Assembly (NCBI GenBank): GCA_018907035.1
Contig: JACCIC010000038.1
Coordinates: forward strand, 3,154,001-3,218,000
Length of the DNA: 64,000 nt
Direction of reading: 5' to 3'
Source: Sycobia sp. Sy_11
Lineage: Eukaryota > Arthropoda > Insecta > Hymenoptera > Epichrysomallidae
Shown: positions 48,781-61,505 of the stretch, piece after piece
Layout: each line of letters begins with the position of its first letter
How positions within the stretch are numbered: position 1 is the first letter of the stretch
Translations under genes and position numbers: made by a program
Notes under the pieces: model-generated
The model's input: only the letters and a program-made list of their open reading frames with translations
Told to the model about the DNA's origin: nothing
The model's database searches: none

Positions 48781-48787
48781 TTGCAAT

Positions 48788-48823
48788 GCTTACCTGCAAC
48801 AGAAATATTACAAAATAAATTAG
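48788..48823 (-). promoter_or_regulatory. Recursive-splice-type junction (candidate ratchet point)
   Basis: On the minus strand, CTAATTTATTTTGTAATA (from 48823 down) leads through TTTCTGTTGCAG (ending 48794) directly into GTAAGCATTG (from 48793). This combines a branch-point-like CTAAT about 27 nt upstream, a T-rich tract, an AG acceptor and a GTAAGC donor with no exon between. It is the layout of zero-length recursive splice sites in long insect introns. It could instead be the donor of an upstream non-coding exon, or chance. Confidence 0.4.
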
Positions 48824-49200
48824 CCCCGGCTACGTTTTTTCGTTTCAATGGATTTTATCGCGTCTGTAGGCTCATTTATTTTTATCGATATATCAAAAAT
48901 AAAATGCGTGCTTCGCAATGTTGAAATAATTCAGAATTTCTAGACCGAATGAATTTCTGCTAAAAATTCCGGTTTACGGGTAATTTCCTAAAAAATGAAT
49001 AGAATCGTTAATGGTAACGTACGTCACCGTCGTCAAATCCAGAACAAAGGAAAAAAATAACGTCTACGAAATTTCGAAAGTTCCGTCGTACGGACTGTAC
49101 GTTCAACTAGAAGCGAGTGTACGCACAAATGTAATAAAAGACATGCAGCGTGGCATGCACTTATGTATTGGGCATATTCGCCACGTACAGTAATAATACA
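48824..49200. other. AT-rich stretch, no gene seen
   Basis: AT-rich DNA without arrays or recognisable coding sequence. Confidence 0.4.
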
Positions 49201-50100
49201 TGCAGCTACGAACGAGCAGTCGCTGGTCGCCCAGACACGTACGCCGATACGGCGCTCTTCCGCATTTGCATACGCGCGTCGAGCTGATTAACATAAAATT
49301 TTGGCGGTGCCGCGCGGGCGGGCGCTCGAACAAAAACGTCGAAACCGAATTTGGCCGAGGCACCAGGACCGAAGAAAGAAGAACAAAAGCGGCGGGCTCG
49401 AAAGAGTCCGCGCGAGCGCGACCAACGATGCGTCGCGCATTGTGTACCCCCGCGATGGCACCGGACCCCGCCGCGCGAGCAGCGCCGCGAGTCGTTCGGC
49501 CGAACGATAATTAACTCGCGCGCGAACGCGATTCGCGGCTCGAATACGAAATAGCGCGGGACCGCCGTCGTTTCGGGCGATCAAAAGCGCTGCCCTGCGC
49601 CGGCCGCGCGGCGATGTGAAATGGAAATAACTCGATACGGAAGAGCCAGAGGGAGCGCGGGAGGGGAAACAATGAGGGAATAAAAGTGCATTAAAGGCGG
49701 CCCCGCGGAACTCGTTGCGCAACGAGGCACTGCCGTACCGTCACAGTTGTTCGCCCGCGTTTGCATACATATACGCGGCAGAGGTCGGGTGCTTCGTTTT
49801 TTCGCTCGAGAGGTAATCCAATCGAGCACACGATGATTGAATTATTAATTGAATGACGTGCGGTCGTGCGCGCGTTGTCTACCTCTCGCGTCCTCCCGCG
49901 CCCTCTCTCCTCTACATATATATCTCCCCGATAACACAGTGCGGTACTTTTTTGTTCACGACCCTCGGGCGCTTATGGCATTCGCACTTTTTTGTAAAAC
50001 TTTTTCCCGTCATCGATCCGCCGTTAATTTTCGCTTTTGTCACATTCGTCCAACTCTGATGTTTCCTTTGTTGCGATTCGCTAGGTGATATATGCGCCCG
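49201..50100. other. CpG-rich island and flank
   Basis: GC-rich at 49300-49730 with overlapping frames on both strands. An octamer ATTTGCAT lies at 49264-49271 and AATTATTAATTGAATG near 49838. No gene recognised. Confidence 0.35.
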
Positions 50101-50152
50101 TTTGCATTCGTTTTACGACTTTATTGTTTATATTATATACGCACGCGTATTT

Positions 50153-50166
50153 GGGGGGGGGGGGGG
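50153..50166 (+). repeat. Run of 14 G
   Basis: Uninterrupted G run on the plus strand, the longest homopolymer of this type in the window. Confidence 0.97.
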
Positions 50167-50710
50167 AACTGTGCTTTCGCCCGCGATGAATACTGCAAAT
50201 CATCGCAATTATGCATTGTGTCGATTCATTTATTACATTGCTAATTGTTGGGTACAATTTTCATATAATGAACATAATAACGTAGAAGATAAAATTATTA
50301 AGTAGCGTTAATCTCGATCGAAATATTTCAAATCCACGAAGTCTATTGTTTGTTAGAAATCTACACTATTATCAAAATTTCTTTAAATCAAGACAAAATA
50401 GTCAAAATTATTAAAGAAAAAATAGTAACTTATGATATCTAATGTTATAGAAAAATTGAAAAATAGCCTGCACTCGTCCTGAAAGAAAAAATACGTTGAA
50501 AACCCGATCAATGATAAATTATAATGTAGCTTTCCAAATTATCATATCTATATATGCGATCTAACTTATAATCCTCAAAAAATACGACTACGTAAAAAGC
50601 CTGTCTCTTGTCTCAAAATCATAAATTACGCCAACCGAATAATTTCGAGTATTTATTTGTTTATCGGATTGATCGATTATATGTAAATACGCGCTGATCG
50701 TACGTGCTGG
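50167..50710. other. AT-rich stretch, no gene seen
   Basis: AT-rich single-copy-looking DNA; nothing to report. Confidence 0.45.
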
Positions 50711-50744
50711 TACATATATGTTATATATGTGTATATATATATGC

Positions 50745-50792
<48 letters not shown>

Positions 50793-50799
50793 TATATAT

Positions 50800-50841
<42 letters not shown>
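50711..50841. repeat. Compound (TA)/(TG)/(TACA) repeat
   Basis: TA and TG runs, TACATACA units near 50800, and a pure TA run to 50841. Confidence 0.93.
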
Positions 50842-50843
<2 letters not shown>

Positions 50844-51476
50844 CACTTTAACGACGAGCACAAAAGGAAGTCGCTCGCATCAGTTTTGCGCTTGGAATCG
50901 CCGCTACTAATAAATCATCCGTACGGCAGCAACTGTTAAACAAGTTTGCGCGGAGAGTTAAAAAAATAATAAAAAAAACAATCGAGAGAGGAGCAACGTG
51001 AATTCAAAAGAGCCGAAAAAGGTGGAAAGGAAAATATTTGGAAAGGAAAAAGAGAGAAAGATTTGTGTGTATATAGGTAAACTGGTGTGAGCGATACGCG
51101 CGGTAGCAGTGGCGACGTCTCTCTTCGGTTTCGATAATCCTGCCCTCGAATATTTGATCGACACCGGTTAAACTAGTCGATGGAGACGTCGAGATAATAG
51201 GCTGGGGCGCACTCTTATGTACGATAACAAGATTGGAATACAAGTATGCGTATTTTTGTCACTCGTGATTATAAACTCGTTATTTCTCTCAATGTGTGAA
51301 ATTTTGCTCGTGAATAAATATATCAATAAGTTTACAATTCGTCAATTATCTACAGAATGAATCAAGAATTTTGTTAAATTTGAATTAAAATAATGGAGCA
51401 TGAATTATTACAAGAAAAGTCGTTGATGTTTTAAAAAGCTTGTGTCAATCACTTGCCAAATTCAAATTATGCGATT

Positions 51477-51480
<4 letters not shown>
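50842..51480. other. AT-rich stretch, no gene seen
   Basis: Mixed to AT-rich DNA between two TA arrays; no gene recognised. Confidence 0.4.

Positions 51481-51527
<47 letters not shown>
51481..51527. repeat. (AT)23 microsatellite
   Basis: Uninterrupted AT run. Confidence 0.95.
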
Positions 51528-51529
<2 letters not shown>

Positions 51530-51816
51530 GAAAAAGTATATTTTAATAAATTTAATTTCTGTCATAAAAAAGCTGCTTGAAAAATAATTTCATCATATGA
51601 ATTATGTAAATATTTATCTTACCAAAATGTAGCAGGCGTAAATGAGCTAATTTACGCTCTTATATAAAATTTTGAAACGATACAATGATAAATATGATTT
51701 CAAAGTAAAATTAAAGATGCATTAATATGATAATCAAAGTAACAGTTACGTTGTTGGTGCATATAGCGCGCTCTTCAATAACGAAGGTTATATCTTATCG
51801 AAGATTCGTTATTATT

Positions 51817-51847
51817 CGCGCGCGCGCGCGCGTGTGTGTGTGTGTGT
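51817..51847. repeat. (CG)8 then (TG)7 repeat
   Basis: Alternating purine-pyrimidine run like the one at 40248-40282. Confidence 0.93.
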
Positions 51848-53380
51848 TCATAAACTGCTTTTCTCCAATTAAACATCGCTGGAAGCAGCGAAAGCGGCTT
51901 CTCATTGGGCAAAACTCTCGAATCGCAACATGTATACATGTGAAAAGTATATATCGCTCGCGCGACGTACATATATGCGTGGTAAAACTGGAAGATTCTG
52001 TTCTTCTTTTCAACTCTTGCGCGTACTGATGCGTATATCTATATTAATCTCGAACGCAAACATTCGCGCGTATCCACGGATGCCGGCGAGAAAAGCGAGC
52101 GGCGCTTCATTAAAGTAAGAAAGACGTCTCTCTCGCGCGTATGGTCAGCCAGAGAGAAAGAAGAGCGAGTGGAACGGCGATGGGGGGAGGGGGGAGGGGG
52201 TGAGCGAGAGCGACGCGAAAAAGACCGATGGCTCACTCGGGCTCGCGCATTATCAAAGTAGTTCTCGAAGAGAGCGAGCGAAAAAGAGAGGGGCAGGGAG
52301 GAAGAGTCTCGATGAAGCCTTGGCTCGGCCCGGGGCGGGAGGGGGATGCGCGCGGCCAGAATAACTCGAAAAGTGTCAGAACGATAATCTGACGCCAGCG
52401 ACGTGATGGACAGGACGGACAGTCCACTCCGCGCGCTCTTTCCAACTCGCTCTCCCAACCCCTCCGCTGCTTATCCTCGATCCCCGCTCCCGCGCGCTCC
52501 TTCCTCGAAGCGCCCGTCTCTTTTTCTCTCTTTCAATCAAACCACCCGTCCGGGCACTCGGCTTCTTGCGCCTACACGCGGCACACCTATCAATTTCCCT
52601 CGTTTCTTCGCCGAGGGCCCTTACACCGTTTTCTATACGTGTGCGGACTTGGGTGTGCCTGTGCGTGCGCGCGCGCGTGTCCGTCCGTTCCGCTCGTTCC
52701 TTCCTTTTTTACTCGCCGCGCCCCCCACCCCCCGGCCTCCTAGGCGCGCGCGCGCGCGCATGCCTCTCGCGCGTCCGTCACCCTTACGTCTCCTTCGCTC
52801 GAGTTGACCTCTCCTCTGCCCCTCGCCCCAGCGCATGCGACGCTCGATACGTCTCCTCGAGTCCCGCAGCCCCTGAGCATCGACCTCGCAGCTCGCGTAT
52901 ATAGTCGAAAGCCACCCGAAGGCCGAGTGTAGCTTGTACCTTGCGTCACGGAACGTATTATTTTCCTATACAGCCCGGTGCGGTCATCGTTTCTATCTCT
53001 TGCGGTGCATGCCCGCGTGCCTATGCACGTTAAGGCTCCGATCCAGAGCGGCGAAGTAACTGTGTATGTGATTTTGCTCGACAGAGACCTTTCATTATCT
53101 CCTGCAGTAAAGACGAGTCGCCTTTTTTACCTCTCAATACAAACATTTGCATACGAGATATATCGGAAGTAGAAACGATTCGGTTGTTAAGAAAAGTTAT
53201 TAACGTTATCGCGTTCCATTTTGTCCACTATCCTTTCCGTTTATTTCAAACGTTTACATTAAAACTCTTATATCGTATTATGAAAATTTAGTTGTATGCA
53301 GTTACAACTGTCAAAGAATTATTAGCTGTATCATAAGGAGCCAGCCGGTAAGCCGCTCCCGCATGCATATATATACACGT
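51848..53380. other. CpG-rich island with short CG/TG runs
   Basis: GC-rich at 52040-52880, with purine-rich (52150-52350) and pyrimidine-rich (52440-52560, 52640-52740) parts on the plus strand. Octamer ATTTGCAT lies at 53145-53152. Open frames follow the strand bias and are not recognised. Confidence 0.35.
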
Positions 53381-54856
53381 GTGTGTGTGGAGGGGGGGGG
53401 GGTACAAAAAGAGGGAGCCAAATTAAAAAGCCAAATAGAGAAAAAAATAATCTGAATTCAGAAGAGCGCAAAATTATGCCTCCGGTGCGTCGTGTCGTCG
53501 TTTCAAATTTCCAAGCTTCCCCGTCGCCGCGTCCAATATGACGCGCTGTCACGACGTGACGAGTAGGTAGCAAAGGGAAAAGAGAGGGAGGAGGAGGAGT
53601 GAGAGAAGGAGAGGCCGGGTAGGCGCATCAAAGTCGCGGTCGAATCGAGGCCGCAGCCCAGACGAGAGAGCGATATTAATTGCGACGTGGCGAATGCTGG
53701 TCTGGAAGCGTTGCGGAGGAGAGGCGAGGTCGGTATTATATACGTATATATGCGAAGGAACGACGGCTGCGGGAGGCGGCGCGGGAGCGGATGAGGGCGA
53801 AGAAGGAGAAAAGAGCCGCGGAGCCGTATAACCACTGCTGCTGATATTACGCACCGTGCTCTTTCGAATTCGTTATTATTCTGTTATGCGAAACGCAATT
53901 AAAAAGTAAACCCGAAATAAAAATACATATATTATATGGTTCTATGTGTATTTTGTACTTTTCACTTAAGGGTTGAAATTTATACATTTCGTGTAATTCC
54001 ATATTATTTAATAAAATACTGTACTGTTAAAAATATCTTATAAATTAAACTAACGGATTATCTAAAAAAATTAACTTAAGACTTATTGTTTTTAATATAT
54101 ATAGAATGTTACTTGATCAACAAATTTTTTTCAAGGAAAAGCGATCGTGAGCGTTTTATGTTTAGAGTCCTCTAATTATATCTTATCACATTAAGATGCA
54201 TATATAGCGTGCAGCGAACGTTTTTCCTAATTTTCATGAATTGAAAGTCTAAGATAATCAGTCGCTAGCTTTTCTTATTATTCTAGAAAGTTGTAGTAGA
54301 AATGATTGAGTAAATAAAATATATAAGAGCTTAAACCAAATTGGAATATTGGCGGTATAATAACAGATGGTTAACTACTTTTTTACGAATGGTAAGTATA
54401 AAATGTATTCTGCACTATATACTTAACTCATAATTTCAATTAATCCCGACGTAATTATATATTCTACGATAAAGGTTAAGAGCGGAATTTTATCACCCGT
54501 CACACAGTTTGTCCAACTTAATTCAATAAAAATCAACAATAAAAGAATAATCTCGACCTGGTTTTCTGTTCCAAAAAGCGTCGCAAATCTTATCATCCTA
54601 GCGCTCAATCTCAACTCTAAGAAAGCTATCCTATATACGTATGTAGTCGCACAAAGCAGCTTCGGTGTGAGACTTCGAAGAGCTGAAGCGGACAAAAAGA
54701 TAATAGAGCCCGGAGCTCGCGAAAAGAGAGCCACATGGCCCACAAAGTCTCCGTTCGCCAGCTCAGCGTGGAGACTGTGGCCGAGCTGTTTCGCGAGGAG
54801 CCGCCAACTTCAGGGTGAGCGATGGCGGGTCGTTTCACCCGACACGTATGTGTGTC

Positions 54857-54859
<3 letters not shown>
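53381..54859. other. Mixed then AT-rich stretch, no gene seen
   Basis: Contains a G-rich run (about 53391-53402), a purine-rich GC-rich part to about 53830, and AT-rich DNA to 54660. No gene recognised. Confidence 0.4.

Positions 54860-54915
<56 letters not shown>
54860..54915. repeat. (TA)27 microsatellite
   Basis: Uninterrupted TA run. Confidence 0.95.
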
Positions 54916-54920
<5 letters not shown>

Positions 54921-56800
54921 CGGTGAATAACGAGTTCGCGAGAAAGATAGGCCGAGCGCGAGGGGAAGAGAGAGAACGGAGGAGAAAAATTCGTCACTGC
55001 TTATACGCTCCTGCTCGATCGCATAAAAGCGAGCCCCTTCGGATAGTGGACTCAAAAGTATAGCCGCGAGGAAGAAGAAAGGCCGGCAGTCGCGCACGTG
55101 ATCGCGAAGCAACGGCACTCGCGTGCCTGCTCAGATTTATGCGAGGACGAGTGATAAGGAATAATACAGACCTCTCTGCCACCTGCCAGCAGGCGTTTCT
55201 TATGTTTTTTCACCCCCCCCCCCACCCACCCACCCCCTCGTCCTCCCCTGCCATCCCCCGTCGACCGAGCTCACTTTCTGCTCCACGGCAATCTTTGTCT
55301 CTTTATCTCCGCATGAACGAACTCATTTTTTTTATCCCATTCAAGTGCTTCGGATTCAATACGTATATCTACCGTCGCATTCCTCAACGTATTACGGTTT
55401 TATTAATTGCATCAGTAGTAGAAATGCACGAGCAGGAGCAAAAAATGTGTTAGCAGGCGAGCTCTGTGATCCCCGGACGAGCTTATCGAATGGATATCAG
55501 GCATTATTGCTTGAGTAATAAATAATAGAATATATATAATGGGACGCAGAATTTTCTGTAAATGTTGCTCGATCAAACCGTCAAAACGCTCAACAGCGCA
55601 AAAATCCCGCTTTACATATTTAGCTTAAGACTTTATATCAGCAATTAATTATATTTTCCTCGTTCTAACTTACAAGTCGCACCGTTGTCGCTCGATTCTT
55701 ATGAGGAAAAATATAGTTCTTATCTAGTAGGAAAAGGCTTCTGTACAAACCTCGTGACAACCCTCGGCTTGGCCTCGGGCCGAAAACCTCGCTTTTCGCG
55801 CATACAGCCTTTCTAGAACTACCTATAAGAAACTTTCTACAACTACCCTGTAAAAAACTAATGCAAAACTTTTGGATTTTCCTATTCTTTCTCGTATTTT
55901 TGTGAATATGCCCGTATGGATTTTGGACTGATTTAAATTTAAAGTTTAATCCGAACCACTTATAGCTGCACATGATTTTTTGAAAATAATTTATTGTATT
56001 AATGAATTTCTGATCGATGAAAGTAGTTGATAATATGATTAGATACGCGTATTTAAATATATCAATATATGTAGTCATATATCTTCATGTCTATGTAGAG
56101 AGTTCATCTCCGATTAGGTTTTTTTTTTTAATTTCTAGTGACTCTATCATTTGGAGTATATTGTTGCTGACTACGAATTTTCCAAACACAATTAATATAT
56201 CTGGCCTATTTGAACGTCGCAGGCAATATCGTTAACAAGTTTTTTTTGCTTATAACGTGTGGTATACTCGACGAGTTTCGATCCCCTATGAAAGTACATA
56301 TTTTTTGCATTTAGAAATCTCTGCACACAATAATTTAAGCTTATCTATGTTTTGATCCAATCCCTTACTAATTCGTTTTCGAAATATCTCCATCTTTGCT
56401 TAGCAAAATATTGTTGTCCCTCTATTAATGTTATAGTCCCGTTAGTCATCCTCTTCAATCTATGTAATTCTGCGTTTACCACTAGAAAATTTTTCCAGCT
56501 TGCTAGTACGCCAGTTTTACACGACTTTCTCATTGAGATTGTTTCTGTCTCGACTCTCTCAATTGTCTAAGGTTTTAATCTGGATAATTATTTAGGGATC
56601 TGGAGCAAACATCGTAAACGCCTCGCGATGCGCTTAGTGCACGAAAATTGGTTTTCTTGCTCTTGGACAGTTTAAGGTTTGTCATTTTTTACAATCGCCA
56701 TCACAATAATGCTAATACTTTTCGTTGTTAGTTTAACTAGCATCGTTGCAGCTACACATTCGCACGCGACAATCGAGGAAAAAAAACGAATATAAAGCTT
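54916..56800. other. Mixed then AT-rich stretch, no gene seen
   Basis: Includes a C-rich run with CCCA units at 55211-55238. Mostly AT-rich from 55480. No recognisable coding sequence. Confidence 0.4.
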
Positions 56801-58798
56801 TAGTATTGCGAAGCTATAGTGCACGACTCGATATTTCGGCTCGATGCACGAGAGCGCATATAGCAGAGCCAAGGTAAGAAGAACGAGTGCTGGTGCTGCT
56901 CGTCGTTATCTCGGCGACTCGAGCGCCGCCGCGATTGTTGAAATCGCGACCACGCCGCTGGTGGTTTCAAATATTTACTGCGTCCGTGTCTTCTTCCTTT
57001 TCCCGTCCCCTTGCGCCCCCTGCTCCGCTGCACGTCAACCGCGCTGGTGAACTTGACAATGCCGCAACGGCGCGCGCTGGTGTCGCGAGTCGCGTTACAT
57101 ATAGCAAGGCCGAGTGATGGACAGCCCGACGTTTCCTGCCTGCCCCCTCCCCCGCGACTTATCGCCCGTCGATTATGCGCGCACGATTCGCGAGCGACGC
57201 GACCTTGTGCTGCGCGCCGCGTCGGCGTCGACGTGAATCCACGTCTACAGCTATGCCCCTTCCGTTTATTTTTCTGCAGTGACGTTCGTGTATGCAGCTT
57301 TTGTAAAATTTCATAAAGAAGATGCTTTATGTATAAATAAATAAATATTGTTTTTTTGTATATATTCTCTCTGAAACAATAAATTCAACAGAGTAAGCGA
57401 TTTAATTAAATTTTTTCTTCTATTGTAATCATTAGGTATGACTTTTGGTATGTTATTAAATGATGTTATAAACATCAGCTATGTAACAATAGGAATATAT
57501 ACTTAGATTTGGATTTCAAATATTTTCAAAATATTTATAATTGCGGAACTAATAATTAACTTACTTGTTCGATAAATCTTCATTTTCAAAAAATCATTCT
57601 CTACATTTTTCGAATAATAATGACTCATAAAAGTCACAAGGAACAAAATTGTTAAAAAAATCATAATAAGTGAAATGATATTAGAATTTAGTTCAAATGT
57701 TTTTAACTTGCAAATAGGTGTGAAAACGAATAAATGAACTTTGAAGCGAGGTGAAAGGCATCGGACGATGAGTGAGGGAGGGAGTGTGGGAGAGGGAGAG
57801 GGAGAGAGAGAGAGAGAGCGAGCGAGAGCGAGAACGAGATATCGTCAAGTATAAGCGAGAGGGGCATCAGCCCGAGCATCAGCCACATCAAGTCTGACTC
57901 GAAACCGGACGAGTTGCAGACGTTGAGTTCTGGGATGCCCACTCACTCGGTGTATTTTTCTGCAGTCGCTCATCTTGCCTGCTCTTTCCTTCTTTTACGT
58001 CCTCGCGAGATACCGAAGCTGTTCGGTCGGCCTCCCTCCTTCTCCTTTCCTTTTTCGCTTCCAGTCATTTCTTAGGCTCCAATTTTTTCGCTCTCCACAA
58101 TTTTGTTTTACGATTTCGAGCATGCGCGATTACTCGCGTGAGATAATGTATTTCTTGTTTATTATTCTCTTTGAGTACCGAGCATTGCCGTGCCAATTTG
58201 TTTATTCTATTAATTGTCGAGTATTTGTGATTTTTTTTCTTACAAAATTATATACATTTTCATAGCCTTTCCAAAAAAGTATTAATGTTTTCTTTGTCGT
58301 TCTAATATTATATAAATTACGAGGATTCCTAGAATTAAAATAATTTTAATATCTATCCATCTACAATTCTACGAAGAAGCATTTATTTTACTATTATTAT
58401 TATCGTTGCCTGTTCCGAATATTGGAATGAAATTTTGATGGATGAAATTCTCTATCAATCTTTCACCGACTATAGCGACTAAAAGCCATATAGCAAATGC
58501 ATAATACTAACACTTCCCTAAATTAAGCGCATGAACATTGTCATACCTTTAAAATAATAGATCATTGTAATATAGATCTGATGGCTGAACATGACAAAAT
58601 TAATTGGGAAAATGACGATGATAAACGGTAATCTCAAAAGATTTTTTTAAATTTCGAAAATGTTGTGTATTCCCGCACATATTATATTTTATATATAGTT
58701 TACGAAATATCACTCTTTATTGCGCGTTGCTTAAAAAACTTTCATTTGCACAGAATTTTCAGATGTTTTTTTCTTCTTTTTATTATATTATGCATTGG
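56801..58798. other. CpG-rich block then AT-rich DNA, no gene seen
   Basis: GC-rich at 56870-57240, AT-rich at 57300-57700, a purine-rich (GA)n-containing part at 57770-57840, a T/C-rich part at 57980-58090, and AT-rich DNA to 58790. A minus-strand GTAAGT at about 57564 lacks an open exon. Confidence 0.4.
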
Positions 58799-58880
58799 GA
58801 GAGCGAAAGAAAGGGATAGAGAGGGATAGAGAGGGATAGATAGGGATAGAGAGGGAGAGAGAGATAGATAGAGAGAGAGA

Positions 58881-58932
<52 letters not shown>
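58799..58932. repeat. 10-bp GGGATAGA-type minisatellite grading into (GA)n
   Basis: Four 10-base units of the type GAGGGATAGA at 58811-58850, then GA with GATA and GGG variants to 58932. Confidence 0.93.
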
Positions 58933-59382
58933 CTTCACAGATTTTCCTGAAATTGCGAACAATTCAAGTAGAAGGGAAGAGCTAGCAACAGAATACCGAG
59001 GGCATGTACAACGCAGGTCAACCGCGTCACGCACAAATCTCCGGATGAAAAACAGCAGCGGTGAGAGATGAAAAAAGGTTGGGAGGGGGTTGGGCGCAGT
59101 GGAACCAGTGTAAAAAGACGCAGAGGAAAAGTAATCGCGGAGCACCGCGGTTAGTTCGTCCCAATCTCGTTCGCCTCTCCGCCCGTCTCGCCCAACCACC
59201 CTTCACCATTTTCCACGTAATAACAACCTCGAGCGGCCTAATTACTCACGCACGGGCGCGGCGGCGAACGCAGTCGGGGGGCCGGGCCATATAGGCTCGG
59301 TAGCAAAAAAATATCAAGTGCACGTCGGCGTGTCACCGAGCTTCCCGAAGGCAAGCGCGAGCATCCCATATATATTTCTTTC

Positions 59383-59488
59383 CATCTCTCTCTCTCTCTC
59401 TCTCTCCTCTCTCTCCCTCTCTCCCTCTCTCTTTCTCTCCCTCTCTCTCTCCCGCCCTCTCTCTCTCTCGCCCTCTCCGTCCCTCTCT
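59383..59488. repeat. Imperfect (CT)n tract
   Basis: About 105 bases of CT with CCC, TTT and CG interruptions. Confidence 0.93.
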
Positions 59489-59790
59489 CAAACTCCACGG
59501 ACACGCGCGCCCTTTTTTCGCCGGGCGAAATCAACCTGTGCACGCGCGCGAGCGCGGAAGCAGGCGCTCGTCCTTTTGTTGCCCTGGGAGGTTCGGCGGC
59601 TCCGAACGCGCGCGCGCGCGCACAACGAATTTCGGACTGATTATTTGGGGCGGCGACGCGGCGGTGGTACCGCACCGGAGAGTGACGTTGCTCAGCCGGA
59701 TTAAAATTCTGCGCTCGTGTACAGCGACTAGAATCGTTGCAGCAGTGGCGGCTCGGTGGCCCGGCGTGTACTTCGGTAGAGGAGGAGAGG

Positions 59791-59793
<3 letters not shown>
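59489..59793. other. GC-rich stretch, no gene seen
   Basis: CpG-rich DNA between a CT block and a GA array, with (GC)n around 59608-59620. No gene recognised. Confidence 0.4.

Positions 59794-59835
<42 letters not shown>
59794..59835. repeat. (GA)21 microsatellite
   Basis: Uninterrupted GA run, opposite in polarity to the CT tract 300 bases before. Confidence 0.95.
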
Positions 59836-59837
<2 letters not shown>

Positions 59838-59889
59838 CGAAAGAGGACGAGAAACGTCACCCCGAGGCCCATCCGTTTCGTTAGGGTGC

Positions 59890-60420
59890 TTTTCTCCATC
59901 GCCCCTTGCAGTTTCGCATACGCTTTCTTCTCTCCTTCTCCCCCTATCTCTGCCCTTCTTCAGCTCTCTCTCTTTCTCTATCATCGTTTTTTCTCTTTCA
60001 TTATACACCTTTTATACACAGCACTCCTATAATATTTCTATCCCACTCACTCGTGCCCCTAATTTCTACTCGCATTTTTGCTTATCCCTCATTCCGGCGA
60101 GCTTCGCTCAATTTCATTCTGCTCCTGCCAACTCTTGCTCTTTATTGCATTTATTCATGTGTTTTCCTTTTGTCGACCTGTTGTTATTGGTTAATTTACT
60201 TGGTATGATTTTTTGTCAATATTATTTTTTATCTACTTTTCTTTTTCACGCTATATTTACTGTTTCTTCGTTATTCTTTTTTTCTCTTAATCCGAGCGTC
60301 AGATTGCTTCTCGTTATATTATATTCTTATATCTCTTTTTTTAACTCTACAAAAAAATTCGATTCTTTTTTACATTTACTACACGTATTATTATTTTTAA
60401 ATATACTTGAAGAATTTACG
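59890..60420. other. Long pyrimidine-rich stretch (plus strand)
   Basis: About 530 bases strongly enriched in T and C on the plus strand without being a simple repeat. It yields a hydrophobic Leu/Phe/Ser-rich open frame that is best explained by this composition. Confidence 0.6.
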
Positions 60421-61096
60421 GTATCAATTCCAATATGAAAATATAAATGTGATAAAAAAAATTAATGCCGAAAGTAAATTAACTCCTAATTGGAATCTCA
60501 TGAAATTTCAGATGAAAAGTCTTGAGATATGATCTTATGTCTAAATGGTATGATCTTATCTCTCTCTCTTATGGCTAAATTCAGTTCTCTTAGATCAATA
60601 ATCGTTGCAGTTGGAATGAATTTAACGTAAAATTATAGTGTTTTCCACTGATTTTAAAATTATTGAAAATCTAATTAATCTCTAGATTTTTTATCTGAAA
60701 ATAAAACGAAACTCTAATAGAGCCTGTCTTAAGCACATTGCAATGATAGAAGTATATTTATTACGATAAAAAATTTTAATGCGATTTCTGAAAATATTTT
60801 AATTGTAAATAATTCAACTTTATTATCTTGTCTAACATCGGCATTAAAATCGCCGGATTGAATCATTTCTTTTCGAAATTAAGAAGGTACATTATAATAG
60901 ATTCATGCTTCAGAAGGTAATAAATACTTTTGTACAAAAGTTAGTACTGCAGAAGCATAGTATGAACTTGTAAATGTAATATTATTAAATTGCTTATTAA
61001 ACCGCAATAACCGTGTTATTCGTCGGCAAACGATTGTTAATTGAACGCACCCATAAATTGGCATTGCACAGCAGGTTGAAAGAGTGTTAGTGTGTG
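60421..61096. other. AT-rich stretch, no gene seen
   Basis: AT-rich single-copy-looking DNA; nothing to report. Confidence 0.45.
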
Positions 61097-61133
61097 AGAG
61101 AGAGAGAGAGGGGGAAGGGAGGGAGAGAGTAAG
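61097..61133. repeat. Short (GA)n tract
   Basis: GA units with GGGGAAGGGAGGG interruptions, the start of a purine-rich block running to about 61365. Confidence 0.85.
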
Positions 61134-61462
61134 AGAGCATCATACAGAGGAAAAAAGTGGTGGACTTGGGGCTCGCAAAAACAAGCGAAATTGACGAGCG
61201 TTAGTTAAAATCCCGCACTCCGAACGGTGCGCGCAGTGAGTGGGGTGGGGGGGGGGCGAGGGGGGGAGAAAAAGAAAGAAAGCGAGGGGAAGAAGAAGAA
61301 GATAGATAGAAGAGTGAGAGCAGGAGAGAGAGCAAGAGAGAGAGGGAGCGCCGAAGAAGAGCACTTTGCGCGCGTCATTTAAGAGAAGCTTAATGCCGCC
61401 ATAAAATGAGCTAACAGCCGGCTCTCGTCGCCCCGTCGTATTCTGGCCGCTACTTTCGGCTT

Positions 61463-61464
<2 letters not shown>

Positions 61465-61503
<39 letters not shown>
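61465..61503. repeat. (TC)19 microsatellite
   Basis: Nearly uninterrupted TC run. Confidence 0.95.

Positions 61504-61505
<2 letters not shown>

Noticed and set aside
59737..60438. 233-residue plus-strand frame, hydrophobic
   Set aside because: It starts across a (GA)n array and continues through T/C-rich DNA, so Leu/Phe/Ser content follows base composition; no family resemblance.
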